Assembly (NCBI RefSeq): GCF_900312745.1 | Contig: NZ_OMPD01000009.1 | Span: forward strand, 682,001 to 746,000 | Origin: Aquimarina sp. AU58 | GTDB taxonomy: Bacteria; Bacteroidota; Bacteroidia; Flavobacteriales; Flavobacteriaceae | DNA length: 64,000 nt | Direction: 5' to 3' | Shown here: piece after piece, positions 26,520 to 34,375 of the stretch | Numbering within the stretch: position 1 is the first letter of the stretch | Layout: each line of letters starts with the position of its first letter | Made by a program: the position numbers and the translations under genes | Notes under the pieces: model-generated | The model's input: the letters and a program-made list of their open reading frames with translations, nothing else | What the model was told of the DNA's origin: nothing | Databases searched by the model: none

Positions 26520-28364
26520 CTATTTGCTTAATACTTTCAATATTCTCTCCTCATTAATTACAATATCTCTAAACAAAACATGCGGAAATTCTTGATATTT
26601 CGATGTTTTAAAAGCCTCAAATATATTCGAGAGGGTCGAGGCTGTGATTAAAGACAAATTCATTTCCATGTCCATTCCACAATCGGAAACAAAATCATCA
26701 CTAAACTCTGGTGCAACAAGCAAAATTTTAACAATCCGTAAGTCATTTTTAAGTGCTAAATTTTGATATGATTTTAATTGCCGTGAAACTGCACTAAACT
26801 TATTGTACCCTCTTTCCTTACTGGTTTTACATTCTACAATGATAATTTCGTTATTATTCAAATTTAAAAGAATATCCATCATATCCTTTTGGGTGTTCAG
26901 TTGATTTTTTAACTTATCGTCTACGTCAAAACCTAGGCCTTTGAAAATTACTTTGGTTAAATCCTCGAATTTTATACCAAGCTCACTTTCTTTAACTAGG
27001 ATTCCATTTTCTTTGAGTAAGTTAAGATTGCGATAAGCAACATTTTCATAGTTTTCTAAGTATAAATTATCAACATCTTTGTAATGTTCGAGAATGTTTA
27101 AAATATCATCTCCACGTTGCTTAATCCCGTTGTCTTTTATGAATTCGGTTAAATCTTTTTTTACGATTAAATCTAAAATATCTCTAGGTTTAATATTATA
27201 ATCAATCAAAAAGTCTGCTTTAAGTACAAATTCATCTTGTAACTCAAATTGATCTTTAATCTGTTTATTTATTTTCGGTAACGATTGATTTAACTCAGCG
27301 AGTAACTTGTCAAATCCGTCTAATGAGATACCTACTTTTTCATCACGCTCAACATTCTCGAAATGCCCAATTAAACTATTAATCTTGTCGTCTAAAGTGC
27401 TGCCTTTTAAATTCTTGATATTTAAACCTTTCTCACAAAGTTCATTTAAGATTTTTTTTCTTTCTGTTAGTGTACTTCCTGGTTTGTAAATATCATTCAA
27501 AAGTAGATTTATGAAAGAAACACCTTCTTTGATTATTTCCTCGATTTTTTGAGAGTATGATAACTTTCTATCAATATTATGTTCTCTTCCGATTTGGTTG
27601 ATAATTGGTTCTCTTAAAAGTTTAAGCGTTCTACGATAGAATTTCTCGGCAACTTCTTTTTCTCTCACTTTACGTAACATTCTAACCATTTCGTCTGCCA
27701 CATAAATGGTATTTTCTTTATTTGAATAAAAAATAACACCAATGTTTTTTAGTCCTTTTATTACATCTTGAATATCAAGTTTTTTGATTGGTAAAATCGA
27801 GTAATTAATCAATTTCATTTCCTCTTGAGAAAGTCCAAGTTGTCTGGCAAGTGTTAGAATTATTGATAATTCATCTGAAGTTATTTTTGCATCTCGGTTA
27901 TTTTCAACATCATTGTGGTAAGCGGTGTGCAAACAAGATTTGTAAATTTTGTAATCTCTTTTTCGTGCTGTGCTTAATTCCGATTTATCATTTTCAAAAT
28001 CTTCGTTGAGTCCTTTAATTCTACTTTTTAGATGTTTGATTTCGTTTTCGTATAATCTCGAAAACCAATCTTGTTTCATAATGCAGTTTCCGTCACGAAT
28101 GATAATGTCAATTAAAATGTCTAATTGCGATGTGATTTCTTGAAATTCACACTTAATGTGTTCTTGAAATTCGTTTGCGGTTAATGCGAAAATCTTCGAT
28201 ATGTTTTGATTGTCAACTGATTTCAGACCTTTGTCTGATGAACTTAAAATCTTGTTGATTTCTTTACCGTTCTTTGGGTTTTTAGATATGATATTGTCGA
28301 TTATTTTGATAAATGAGTTCTTTTCTATCGAACCGAGTTTATCCAGAATCTTTTCTAATTTCAT
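26520..28364 (-). CDS. Putative nuclease with C-terminal PD-(D/E)XK (Mrr-like) domain
   Basis: 614 residues, cytoplasmic. Residues 1-450 are mainly helical and charged, with no recognised domain. The C-terminal 150 residues show a restriction-endonuclease-like core: FEDLTKVIFKGLGFDVD (Glu467), MMDILLNL (Asp497), IIIVECKTS (Glu511-x-Lys513) and a RQLKSYQ motif (Gln529). This is the D...ExK pattern of Mrr-type DNases. It has no partner methylase nearby. It lies next to a Septu-like pair and may be a single-gene defence nuclease; that role is inference. Confidence 0.75.
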   Translation of the reverse strand: MKLEKILDKLGSIEKNSFIKIIDNIISKNPKNGKEINKILSSSDKGLKSVDNQNISKIFALTANEFQEHIKCEFQEITSQLDILIDIIIRDGNCIMKQDWFSRLYENEIKHLKSRIKGLNEDFENDKSELSTARKRDYKIYKSCLHTAYHNDVENNRDAKITSDELSIILTLARQLGLSQEEMKLINYSILPIKKLDIQDVIKGLKNIGVIFYSNKENTIYVADEMVRMLRKVREKEVAEKFYRRTLKLLREPIINQIGREHNIDRKLSYSQKIEEIIKEGVSFINLLLNDIYKPGSTLTERKKILNELCEKGLNIKNLKGSTLDDKINSLIGHFENVERDEKVGISLDGFDKLLAELNQSLPKINKQIKDQFELQDEFVLKADFLIDYNIKPRDILDLIVKKDLTEFIKDNGIKQRGDDILNILEHYKDVDNLYLENYENVAYRNLNLLKENGILVKESELGIKFEDLTKVIFKGLGFDVDDKLKNQLNTQKDMMDILLNLNNNEIIIVECKTSKERGYNKFSAVSRQLKSYQNLALKNDLRIVKILLVAPEFSDDFVSDCGMDMEMNLSLITASTLSNIFEAFKTSKYQEFPHVLFRDIVINEERILKVLSK

Positions 28365-28384
28365 AAAGTTTGATATTTATTACT

Positions 28385-28604
28385 GTTGTTTCTTAAGCTT
28401 GTGTACAATGTCTCGGCTCGTATGTTAGTGCGGGAATTAAAAGTAGTAATCTTTAAATTAAGCACTTAGCCAAAACTTCTTATTTTGTTTTTAATTTTTC
28501 TATTTTAAAAGTCAAATTCAAAAAATTGACGGTCTTTGCAAAGAAGCACAAAACTTTCGGTTTAGCACTTATTAGCTATGTTTTATACATCTTGTTATAT
28601 GTCG
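28385..28604. repeat. attC-like spacer repeat (about 220 bp)
   Basis: Left CTTAAGCTTGTGTACAATGT, right TTATACATCTTGTTATATGTC. The interior resembles the 15396 site (GCACTTAGCCAAAAC, AAATTCAAAAAATTGACGG, GCAAAGAAGCAC). It lies immediately downstream of the HNH gene of the Septu-like pair. Confidence 0.65.
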
Positions 28605-28607
28605 TTT

Positions 28608-29255
28608 TCACAATATTTTTTTATCTTGAAGATAGCATATACACATATAACTAAATTCTTTTTCATTATTACTAAACTCAATAACTTCATTTAAAAGAAT
28701 TGCTTTCAATGCGGGCACATCTTCTCTTTCATATTTGTCAATAAGATTTTGAAGATCAATAATTTTTTCAGTTCTTCTATCAATTAGTTCTTGTCTATTG
28801 AGTTTTATTTTTTTCCAAGTTATTTCTCCTCTTTTACTCTCATTAACGTGCATTAATAGTGGTCCGAAAAAAGATAAATGTTCTGAAATTTTGTCTTTAT
28901 AGGGATTGATTAATTTGGCTTCCTTTTTTTCAACATAGTTTCTTTTTCCATTGTTGCACCAGTAACAAGCAAATGTAAGATTTGACCAATTAAATGTTAG
29001 TCTTGGATATATAGCTTTAGGAATAATATGCTCAATGTCTCCTGGATATTGATGTGTAACTTGGCTTTCACAATATGCACATTTTTCCTTTGTTTCAAGT
29101 TTAATCTGATTTTTGACTTGTATGTGATTGTATTTGTTTTTATCAGAATCTGGTATTTTCTGACCTTTGTTAACATAATCCATCACAGTTTTAGTCCAAT
29201 TCAAAGCATTATCAACTAAAACTTGAGGTTTAGCAAGTTCTTTTAGTTGAATCAT
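28608..29255 (-). CDS. HNH nuclease, Septu PtuB-like
   Basis: 215 residues. A zinc-finger-framed HNH core: C59-A-Y-C62, then GDIEHIIPK (Asp73, Glu75, His76), LTFNWSNLTFACYWCNN with Cys97 and Cys100. This spacing is typical of PtuB-type and TIGR02646-like nucleases that pair with an AAA ATPase. Its ATG overlaps the ATPase stop (ATGA at 29252-29255), indicating translational coupling. In Septu systems the complex cleaves nucleic acid on phage infection. Assignment to Septu rests on gene pairing and motifs only. Confidence 0.8.
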   Translation of the reverse strand: MIQLKELAKPQVLVDNALNWTKTVMDYVNKGQKIPDSDKNKYNHIQVKNQIKLETKEKCAYCESQVTHQYPGDIEHIIPKAIYPRLTFNWSNLTFACYWCNNGKRNYVEKKEAKLINPYKDKISEHLSFFGPLLMHVNESKRGEITWKKIKLNRQELIDRRTEKIIDLQNLIDKYEREDVPALKAILLNEVIEFSNNEKEFSYMCICYLQDKKIL

Positions 29256-30502
29256 TTCTTTTTACTTTTTTGAATTAAATCTGCAACTGAAGTATGAACA
29301 AATTTGTCAAGACCAATTCTTTTTAATTCAGTTTTAAATTGTTCAATATTTTCGGGTGTAATGCCTTTTTCAGAGTATTTATTTAGAATATTATCTATTT
29401 GATTATTGACCCATTCTGGCTTTGTTGAATCTATACCCAAAACATCTCTCAAAATATCATTAGCACTTCCTGTTTTGTCAATATTATCAAGAAGAATAGA
29501 GTGAACTTTATTGTCTTCGTTATAGTTCAAAACATAAACTGTAGAGTCAGGAACTGAGCTTATTATAAAAGGATTATGAGAGGCTACTACAAACTGTGCT
29601 TTAGGAAATGCCTTCAAAAAGTTTGGTAAGAGTGTTTTTTGTATTTCTGGATGTAAATGATTTTCAGGCTCATCAAAGGTTACGCAAAATGGCTGATTAT
29701 TATTTTCAAACATAAATATTTGCCAAGCAAGGTCAATTATTGATGCAATACCACCTGAAACTCCATCCATAGCGAATTCTCCGGATTTTGTCTCTAGAAT
29801 TACTTCTGGTATTCTAATTGATATTTTTTCAAAACCCAATTTTGGCGGTAATACATTTCTCAAAACATCTTCAAAGCCCTCAAAGATTCTTACAGCTTCA
29901 TCATTCCTGCTAACAATTTGATTTCCATAACCAAAAGTTGCTAAAGAAATTAGAGTTTCTTTAATAAAATAAGTTTCAGATTTCTGTATACTGGTTGCAC
30001 CTTGATATCTTTGATGCTTAACACTTCTATAATTCTGATAAGCTATTTGTTTAGATATTGCTTGGGTTGAAATGTTTGGTACGTTTTGATATTTATAAAT
30101 TGGTCTATGGGATGGAATATGAAAACCTGCTATAGGTTGTTGAGAAGAAAATTGTATTCCATATGTTGAACCAACTTGAGTAGGCACAATAATATTAGTA
30201 TCCACACCATTTACATAGCTAATATTACCAACAACATTTTTATTATTACTATTATTATTTGGTGATTCAGAGTTAAAAAGATCTTTCCAAAAATCACTAA
30301 AGAATTTCAATCCGCCAGTCTTTTTGTCTTTCTTTGGTGTACCAACAAGTTGACTAGGCCAACCAAAATGTCTATTTAAAAGGCCAAGTATAGTTGTCTT
30401 TCCAGCTCCATTTGCTCCAGTAATTATTGTCAATCTTGGATGAAAATCAATATCAATATTTTCATATTGCCTCCAAGTATTAATTTTTATTTTTTTAAAC
30501 AT
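29252..30502 (-). CDS. AAA/SMC-like ATPase, Septu PtuA-like
   Basis: 416 residues. Walker A GANGAGKT at 29-36; ABC-like signature VSGG at 248-251; Walker B CVTFDEPENHLHP with Asp277-Glu278; H-loop SHNPF with His309. The insert between A and signature, rich in asparagine near 80-100, is of Septu/OLD-like size. No TOPRIM domain follows, which argues against OLD/Gabija. It is first in a two-gene operon with the HNH nuclease, bracketed by attC-like repeats at 28385-28604 and 30519-30576. Confidence 0.85.
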   Translation of the reverse strand: MFKKIKINTWRQYENIDIDFHPRLTIITGANGAGKTTILGLLNRHFGWPSQLVGTPKKDKKTGGLKFFSDFWKDLFNSESPNNNSNNKNVVGNISYVNGVDTNIIVPTQVGSTYGIQFSSQQPIAGFHIPSHRPIYKYQNVPNISTQAISKQIAYQNYRSVKHQRYQGATSIQKSETYFIKETLISLATFGYGNQIVSRNDEAVRIFEGFEDVLRNVLPPKLGFEKISIRIPEVILETKSGEFAMDGVSGGIASIIDLAWQIFMFENNNQPFCVTFDEPENHLHPEIQKTLLPNFLKAFPKAQFVVASHNPFIISSVPDSTVYVLNYNEDNKVHSILLDNIDKTGSANDILRDVLGIDSTKPEWVNNQIDNILNKYSEKGITPENIEQFKTELKRIGLDKFVHTSVADLIQKSKKK

Positions 30503-30518
30503 TCAGTTTGTTTTTAAT

Positions 30519-30576
30519 GCCATATAACATCCCGTATAAACGGTCGTTTTAATGCCGTTTATACATTGTTACCAGC
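30519..30576. repeat. Compact attC-like site (58 bp)
   Basis: The clearest site. The stem GTATAAACGG (30534-30543) pairs perfectly with CCGTTTATAC (30555-30564) across an 11-base loop; outside it AACA (30526-30529) pairs with TGTT (30567-30570). Unpaired spacers of 4 and 2 bases lie between. This two-box stem with an unpaired spacer and AAC/GTT cores is the layout of an integron attC of normal length (57-60 bases). Confidence 0.75.
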
Positions 30577-30577
30577 T

Positions 30578-31762
30578 TTAATTTTGAGATGATTTTTCAA
30601 TCAAACTAATTAATACATCAAAAGGTATATTAGCATTTCCTCTATATTCTTTCCCTGTATTATTGTCAATTCCACTTGAATGATTACTGTCGTCACCTTT
30701 TCCATTTGCAAACCAAATATTATCTGGATAAAAGTTGTGAAGCCAGAAACCATCAATGATATTGTCTTTCTTGTCTAGAAATAGTGTGTATACATAATTA
30801 TTCTCTTCTACACAGCAGCTGTTTTTAGATTCAATTCTAGGTTTGGTAGCACCATTCATAATGTGAGTACTAATTTCCCCCATATGATAAAAGGTTGTTG
30901 TAAATGTTATGATATGTGTTGAATTAGATGGTGGGTTATCACTCCCCTTTACTTTTCTCTTTTTTTCTAACACTTTTCTTTCAAACCCTAAAGCTGAATG
31001 ATTCCATATTTCATTAGATGAGTTATCGTCAAAAAAGAAAACCTTTTTATTCTCAGCTAAAATCAGTCTAAGTATTAAATCAAAAGCACCAGGATTTGGC
31101 TTGATACTATTATTGCTTCCGACTCTGCCATAGCCATTTGGTGTCAAATAGAAATATGATGCTCCAGCTAATATTTTTAAATCTGCAGCGGTAAATTCAA
31201 TTTCTAGATTATCTGCGTTTTTTACAGTGATATTTTTTATAGGTTCTTTAGTTAAAGCACCCGCAGCCCTAACTCCATTACAAAAACCTTCCCAAGATTG
31301 AATATCTGGAGTAAGTGGTCCTCTAGCTGTTAATTCTCTTTTAGTAATTTTAAAATCCTTATTATTTAGATAAATATCCATTTTCTCAGCGGGAGATAAT
31401 CGAGCTATTTCTTCTTTAGTCATTTCTTTAATTTTATCCCAATTCAGACTTTCAATTGAAGGAAAAGACTCCTCAGATGAATACGAGTTAAGCCTTGTAC
31501 ATAATCCTCCATAAGTCCAAGAAAAATAATCTCCGCCCCAAGGAACATTATTACCGCTGACATAATAATTATCTGTACCAAAGAAAACATCTTTAAATTT
31601 ATCAGTAGTGTTATCGTTAATGGAATATTGATTTCTGATATAATTTTTAATCCAGCATAATTGATTTTCAAAATGTTCAGTCTCTGGATTACATATTTGA
31701 GAAAAAACACTTGTGTAGATTAAATTGACAAGTAGTAGAGTAATAATTGCTTTTGATTTCAT
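30578..31762 (-). CDS. Secreted transglutaminase-elicitor-like protein
   Basis: 394 residues from ATG 31762, which gives the signal peptide KSKAIITLLLVNLIYTSVFS. The combination ARLSPAEKMDIYLNNKDF, then SWEGFCNGVRAAGALTKEPI and YYLTPNGYGRV, followed by a His/Asp-containing region (NHSALGFE, GFWLHNFYPDN), resembles the TGase_elicitor (GP42-like) family with catalytic Cys in FCNG. I am not certain of this match. If right, the enzyme would cross-link or deamidate proteins outside the cell. The paired CC near residue 315 (NSCCVEEN) is unexplained. Confidence 0.6.
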   Translation of the reverse strand: MKSKAIITLLLVNLIYTSVFSQICNPETEHFENQLCWIKNYIRNQYSINDNTTDKFKDVFFGTDNYYVSGNNVPWGGDYFSWTYGGLCTRLNSYSSEESFPSIESLNWDKIKEMTKEEIARLSPAEKMDIYLNNKDFKITKRELTARGPLTPDIQSWEGFCNGVRAAGALTKEPIKNITVKNADNLEIEFTAADLKILAGASYFYLTPNGYGRVGSNNSIKPNPGAFDLILRLILAENKKVFFFDDNSSNEIWNHSALGFERKVLEKKRKVKGSDNPPSNSTHIITFTTTFYHMGEISTHIMNGATKPRIESKNSCCVEENNYVYTLFLDKKDNIIDGFWLHNFYPDNIWFANGKGDDSNHSSGIDNNTGKEYRGNANIPFDVLISLIEKSSQN

Positions 31763-31778
31763 GGTGATAGTTTTTATT

Positions 31779-32052
31779 GCTGGTAACAAACGGGTATAAA
31801 GGATATATATCCTTTATACCCGTTTGTATCTTTTAACCCCCTAAAACTACAGCTACCTTTTTTATTACGGTTACGGGAAACCACATGGTAGGGGAGAAAG
31901 TTTTTTGTATGCGATTTAGGTATCAGGTGTCAGGTATCAGGTGTTAGGTAGTAGGTATGGGGTTTTAGGTGTTGGGTATTGTATTGTACGGATTGCAAAT
32001 CCACGCTTTCGGGTGAGAACAAGCAATTACTGATAGCCATTGTTGGTAATAG
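31779..32052. repeat. Spacer repeat with 42-bp perfect palindrome and AGGT-rich stretch
   Basis: GCTGGTAACAAACGG begins it and CCATTGTTGGTAATAG ends it. Positions 31786-31827 are a perfect palindrome with 21-base arms (ACAAACGGGTATAAAGGATA and its complement) and no loop. Then come the CTACC...CATGGTA module, degenerate tandem AGGTATC/AGGTGTT units at 31915-31976, and CGGATTGCAAATCC. No gene in it. Confidence 0.7.
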
Positions 32053-32916
32053 TTATTTTTCCAAATAATTCCAATCAACGTGAAAATCAACTAACAAGGA
32101 TTCGTCTTTTTTCAAGTTGTATTTAACTAAATGATAAACGCCTTCTGAAATTTTTTCAAGTCCTAAAAGTTTCGTTTTAGTTCCATCCAATTCGAATTTA
32201 TAGGCATCAGGCTCCTTGGTAAAAAGCTTTTTTAATCCAATAATTGAAGAAAAATCAACAATTATTCTGGCTTCTAGTGTATCCATTTCCATTTTCATTC
32301 CTATGTCCTCGTTACCTTCATTAAACCCGTTGTAATAAGTAGTCGCAGAGAAATAGCAATCACTATTATCTACATTTTGTGAAATAGATCCTTTAAGATT
32401 TTTACTTGGTAAGTCGGTAAAGGTCAATTTTTTCCAGGGGAACAAAATGTTTTGGTCAACTATTCCGCTAGACGTATCGGTTAGCTTAATTGAATTATTT
32501 TTAATGTTATATTTATTAAAACGGAAGTAATGATACTCACTGAATACATCAATCTTTTCTTCTAGTCTATCATTATATTTTGTATAAACAGGTCCATCTT
32601 TTGGATTTTTAATATGTAGATATTTTACATATACAGTTTTAGATTCTTGAAGTAATGGGACATTTTTCTTTTCATCTAATTCAAGCTCTAGGCTTTCTTT
32701 TTCCTTTTCCATCGCACTCTCCCAGTCCTTTTTGTTTTTTTCTTGTTCTTTTTGGATTCTAAAAAGTTCATCCCTGTGCTCATTCTCTAGCTTTAAGAGC
32801 TTTTGTTCATTATTGCTTTTATAGTGGCGAGCAATAACAAACCAGCCGAATCCGAGTAATGTTCCGATTCCTGTTAACATGGTTAATAAAGTCTCAATGT
32901 TATAATATTCTTCCAT
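32053..32916 (-). CDS. Hypothetical membrane protein with coiled coil, 287 residues
   Basis: One transmembrane helix near the N-terminus (LLTMLTGIGTLLGFGWFVIA) is followed by a charged coiled coil (about residues 35-90, many E/K). The C-terminal 190 residues are strand-rich (KYLHIKNPKDGPVYTKYNDR, ILFPWKKLTFTDLP). No family recognised. Its ATG starts one base after the stop codon of the GGCT-like gene, so the two genes are co-translated. Confidence 0.72.
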   Translation of the reverse strand: MEEYYNIETLLTMLTGIGTLLGFGWFVIARHYKSNNEQKLLKLENEHRDELFRIQKEQEKNKKDWESAMEKEKESLELELDEKKNVPLLQESKTVYVKYLHIKNPKDGPVYTKYNDRLEEKIDVFSEYHYFRFNKYNIKNNSIKLTDTSSGIVDQNILFPWKKLTFTDLPSKNLKGSISQNVDNSDCYFSATTYYNGFNEGNEDIGMKMEMDTLEARIIVDFSSIIGLKKLFTKEPDAYKFELDGTKTKLLGLEKISEGVYHLVKYNLKKDESLLVDFHVDWNYLEK

Positions 32917-32917
32917 A

Positions 32918-33568
32918 TCACTCGATGTATATTTTATTGAACAGTGACTCGTCTTTTAAGTTATCTTTTAAGTAGGTGTCAATAGTATTTGCATTGGGCC
33001 TATAAATGAATGCTCGCCTAGGGTAAATTCTATCATTTGCCCAAAACTCATTCCAGTGTTCAGTAGATTCTATAAACATTTTGGTAAAGTTTAATTCTTT
33101 AGCCTTATCAAATTTTGCCTCTATTTCTAGACAACCATTAATACACATATCGACATAGGATTGAACAATTGGAAATTTTTTGTTTGGAAAGTTATTTTTG
33201 AGTTCTTTAAAATTGTCAAATTCGTTCAGATATGTCCAAATCTTAATATTAGGATCTTTAATATCAAAGAGAAACTTAATTTTATCTTTATCTAATAATT
33301 CTCTTGAATATCCTTTCTCTCTGCTATCAATATTCTTAATTTCTTCTTCACTAACTTTGTAAATGACTCCGTTGACGATCGATTTAGAATCCTTTATACA
33401 ACCTAAAAAAGTTGTGGATAAACTGTTTCCACCCGTCCTGGCAAACCAACCTCTTTTCAATCCAGACACTATAACTGGATAAACATCTTTTGCATTAGGT
33501 GTAGTTCGCAATCTAGATTCACTTTCGATCAGTGAACCATATCCAAATATGTAGTTTTGTTCTGTCAT
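32918..33568 (-). CDS. Gamma-glutamylcyclotransferase-like (AIG2/GGCT fold) protein
   Basis: 216 residues from ATG 33568 (MTEQNYIFGYGSL); the frame upstream to 33610 lies in the spacer. IFGYGSLIESESRL is the YGSL substrate-binding motif of the GGCT/ChaC/AIG2 fold; VNGVIYKVSEEEIKNIDSRE carries the conserved D/E of the active site (EKGYSR follows). The exact reaction (gamma-glutamyl peptide cyclisation or another amide chemistry) cannot be told. It forms a two-gene unit with the membrane coiled-coil protein. Confidence 0.85.
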   Translation of the reverse strand: MTEQNYIFGYGSLIESESRLRTTPNAKDVYPVIVSGLKRGWFARTGGNSLSTTFLGCIKDSKSIVNGVIYKVSEEEIKNIDSREKGYSRELLDKDKIKFLFDIKDPNIKIWTYLNEFDNFKELKNNFPNKKFPIVQSYVDMCINGCLEIEAKFDKAKELNFTKMFIESTEHWNEFWANDRIYPRRAFIYRPNANTIDTYLKDNLKDESLFNKIYIE

Positions 33569-33937
33569 AATTATTGCTATCGGTCTCGTGTATAGCGAAT
33601 TTCTACTCACAAACCTTTTTTTATGTTTATACTAATAACTTCTACTAGCAAGAAACTTGTAGCGGTAGGAAATCTGGTGTTGCCCAAGTAATTAATATCG
33701 TTATTTCCAAGAGCCTACTTCTTTAACTGTAAAAAGACCTGGGTAAATACATTTTTTAATTTCACGTTAATCACTTAGCCAAATTTTTTTATTTTGTTCT
33801 AAGGCCAAATCAAAAAGATTTGACGGTCTTTATAAAAAGACACTAAACTTTGGGTTAAGCATCAAACTCCTATCAAAATACTTGTCAGAGTTAAAATAGA
33901 GGATACAATTGGAACATATTCGGTCATAAAACGTAAT
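33569..33937. other. 369-base intergenic spacer with partial repeat parts
   Basis: It holds GTGTATAGC near the left and, at about 33775-33865, CACTTAGCCAAA, then GGCCAAATCAAAAAGATTTG and AAAGACACTAAAC, the interior type seen at 15480 and 28460. Good outer arms are not visible. No gene is seen. Confidence 0.45.
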
Positions 33938-34240
33938 TTATCCTCTTACTCCTCCTGTTGCTCTTGGTGGTCTAGGTTTAGGCGGTTTGTCACCACCACC
34001 TCCGTGAGGTCCGTCTTGGGTATGAGCACCATATTCACTCCCAAAATTTACCAGAGCAGATTCTATTTTGTCATATATATTAAAAACCTCCGTTTTTTCT
34101 ATTTTGTCACCAAAAATTTCAGTTCCAATCAAATTAGCAATTGATAGATTTTCTTTAACATAAATTAGAGCTTTTTGCTCTGGAGTCATTTCGTCATTAA
34201 TTGTTCTCAGTACTTCGATATGTTTGTTAATTTCACTCAT
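33938..34240 (-). CDS. Small hypothetical protein with Gly/Pro-rich tail
   Basis: 100 residues from ATG 34240 (MSEINKHIEVLRTINDEMTP); the upstream frame to 34291 lies in the spacer repeat. Residues 1-70 are helical and acidic. The tail after AHTQDGPHGGGGDKPPKP is rich in glycine, proline and arginine and ends in GGVRG. Such a tail could be a flexible linker or a cleaved peptide, but no modification or export genes adjoin it. No family recognised. Confidence 0.65.
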   Translation of the reverse strand: MSEINKHIEVLRTINDEMTPEQKALIYVKENLSIANLIGTEIFGDKIEKTEVFNIYDKIESALVNFGSEYGAHTQDGPHGGGGDKPPKPRPPRATGGVRG

Positions 34241-34259
34241 AATTTTATTTTTAATATTT

Positions 34260-34375
34260 GCTAACAATGATATATATGTATCAGTACACATATACCCGTT
34301 TGTACTTATTTATAATCGTTTACAACCATTTATTTCATCATAAAAACTACTATGGGTATAAATAGTTTTTTCATT
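34260..34375. repeat. attC-like spacer repeat, right end unclear
   Basis: Starts GCTAACAATGATATATATG with the inner palindrome TGTATCAGTACACATATACC, like the 9771 site. The right end near TGGGTATAAATAG at 34353 could pair with the left only weakly. Last recognisable site at the right of the array. Confidence 0.5.

Noticed and set aside
31915-31976. Possible CRISPR-like or tandem array
   Set aside because: Units are 7-10 bases, degenerate and without unique spacers, so it is low-complexity DNA rather than CRISPR.
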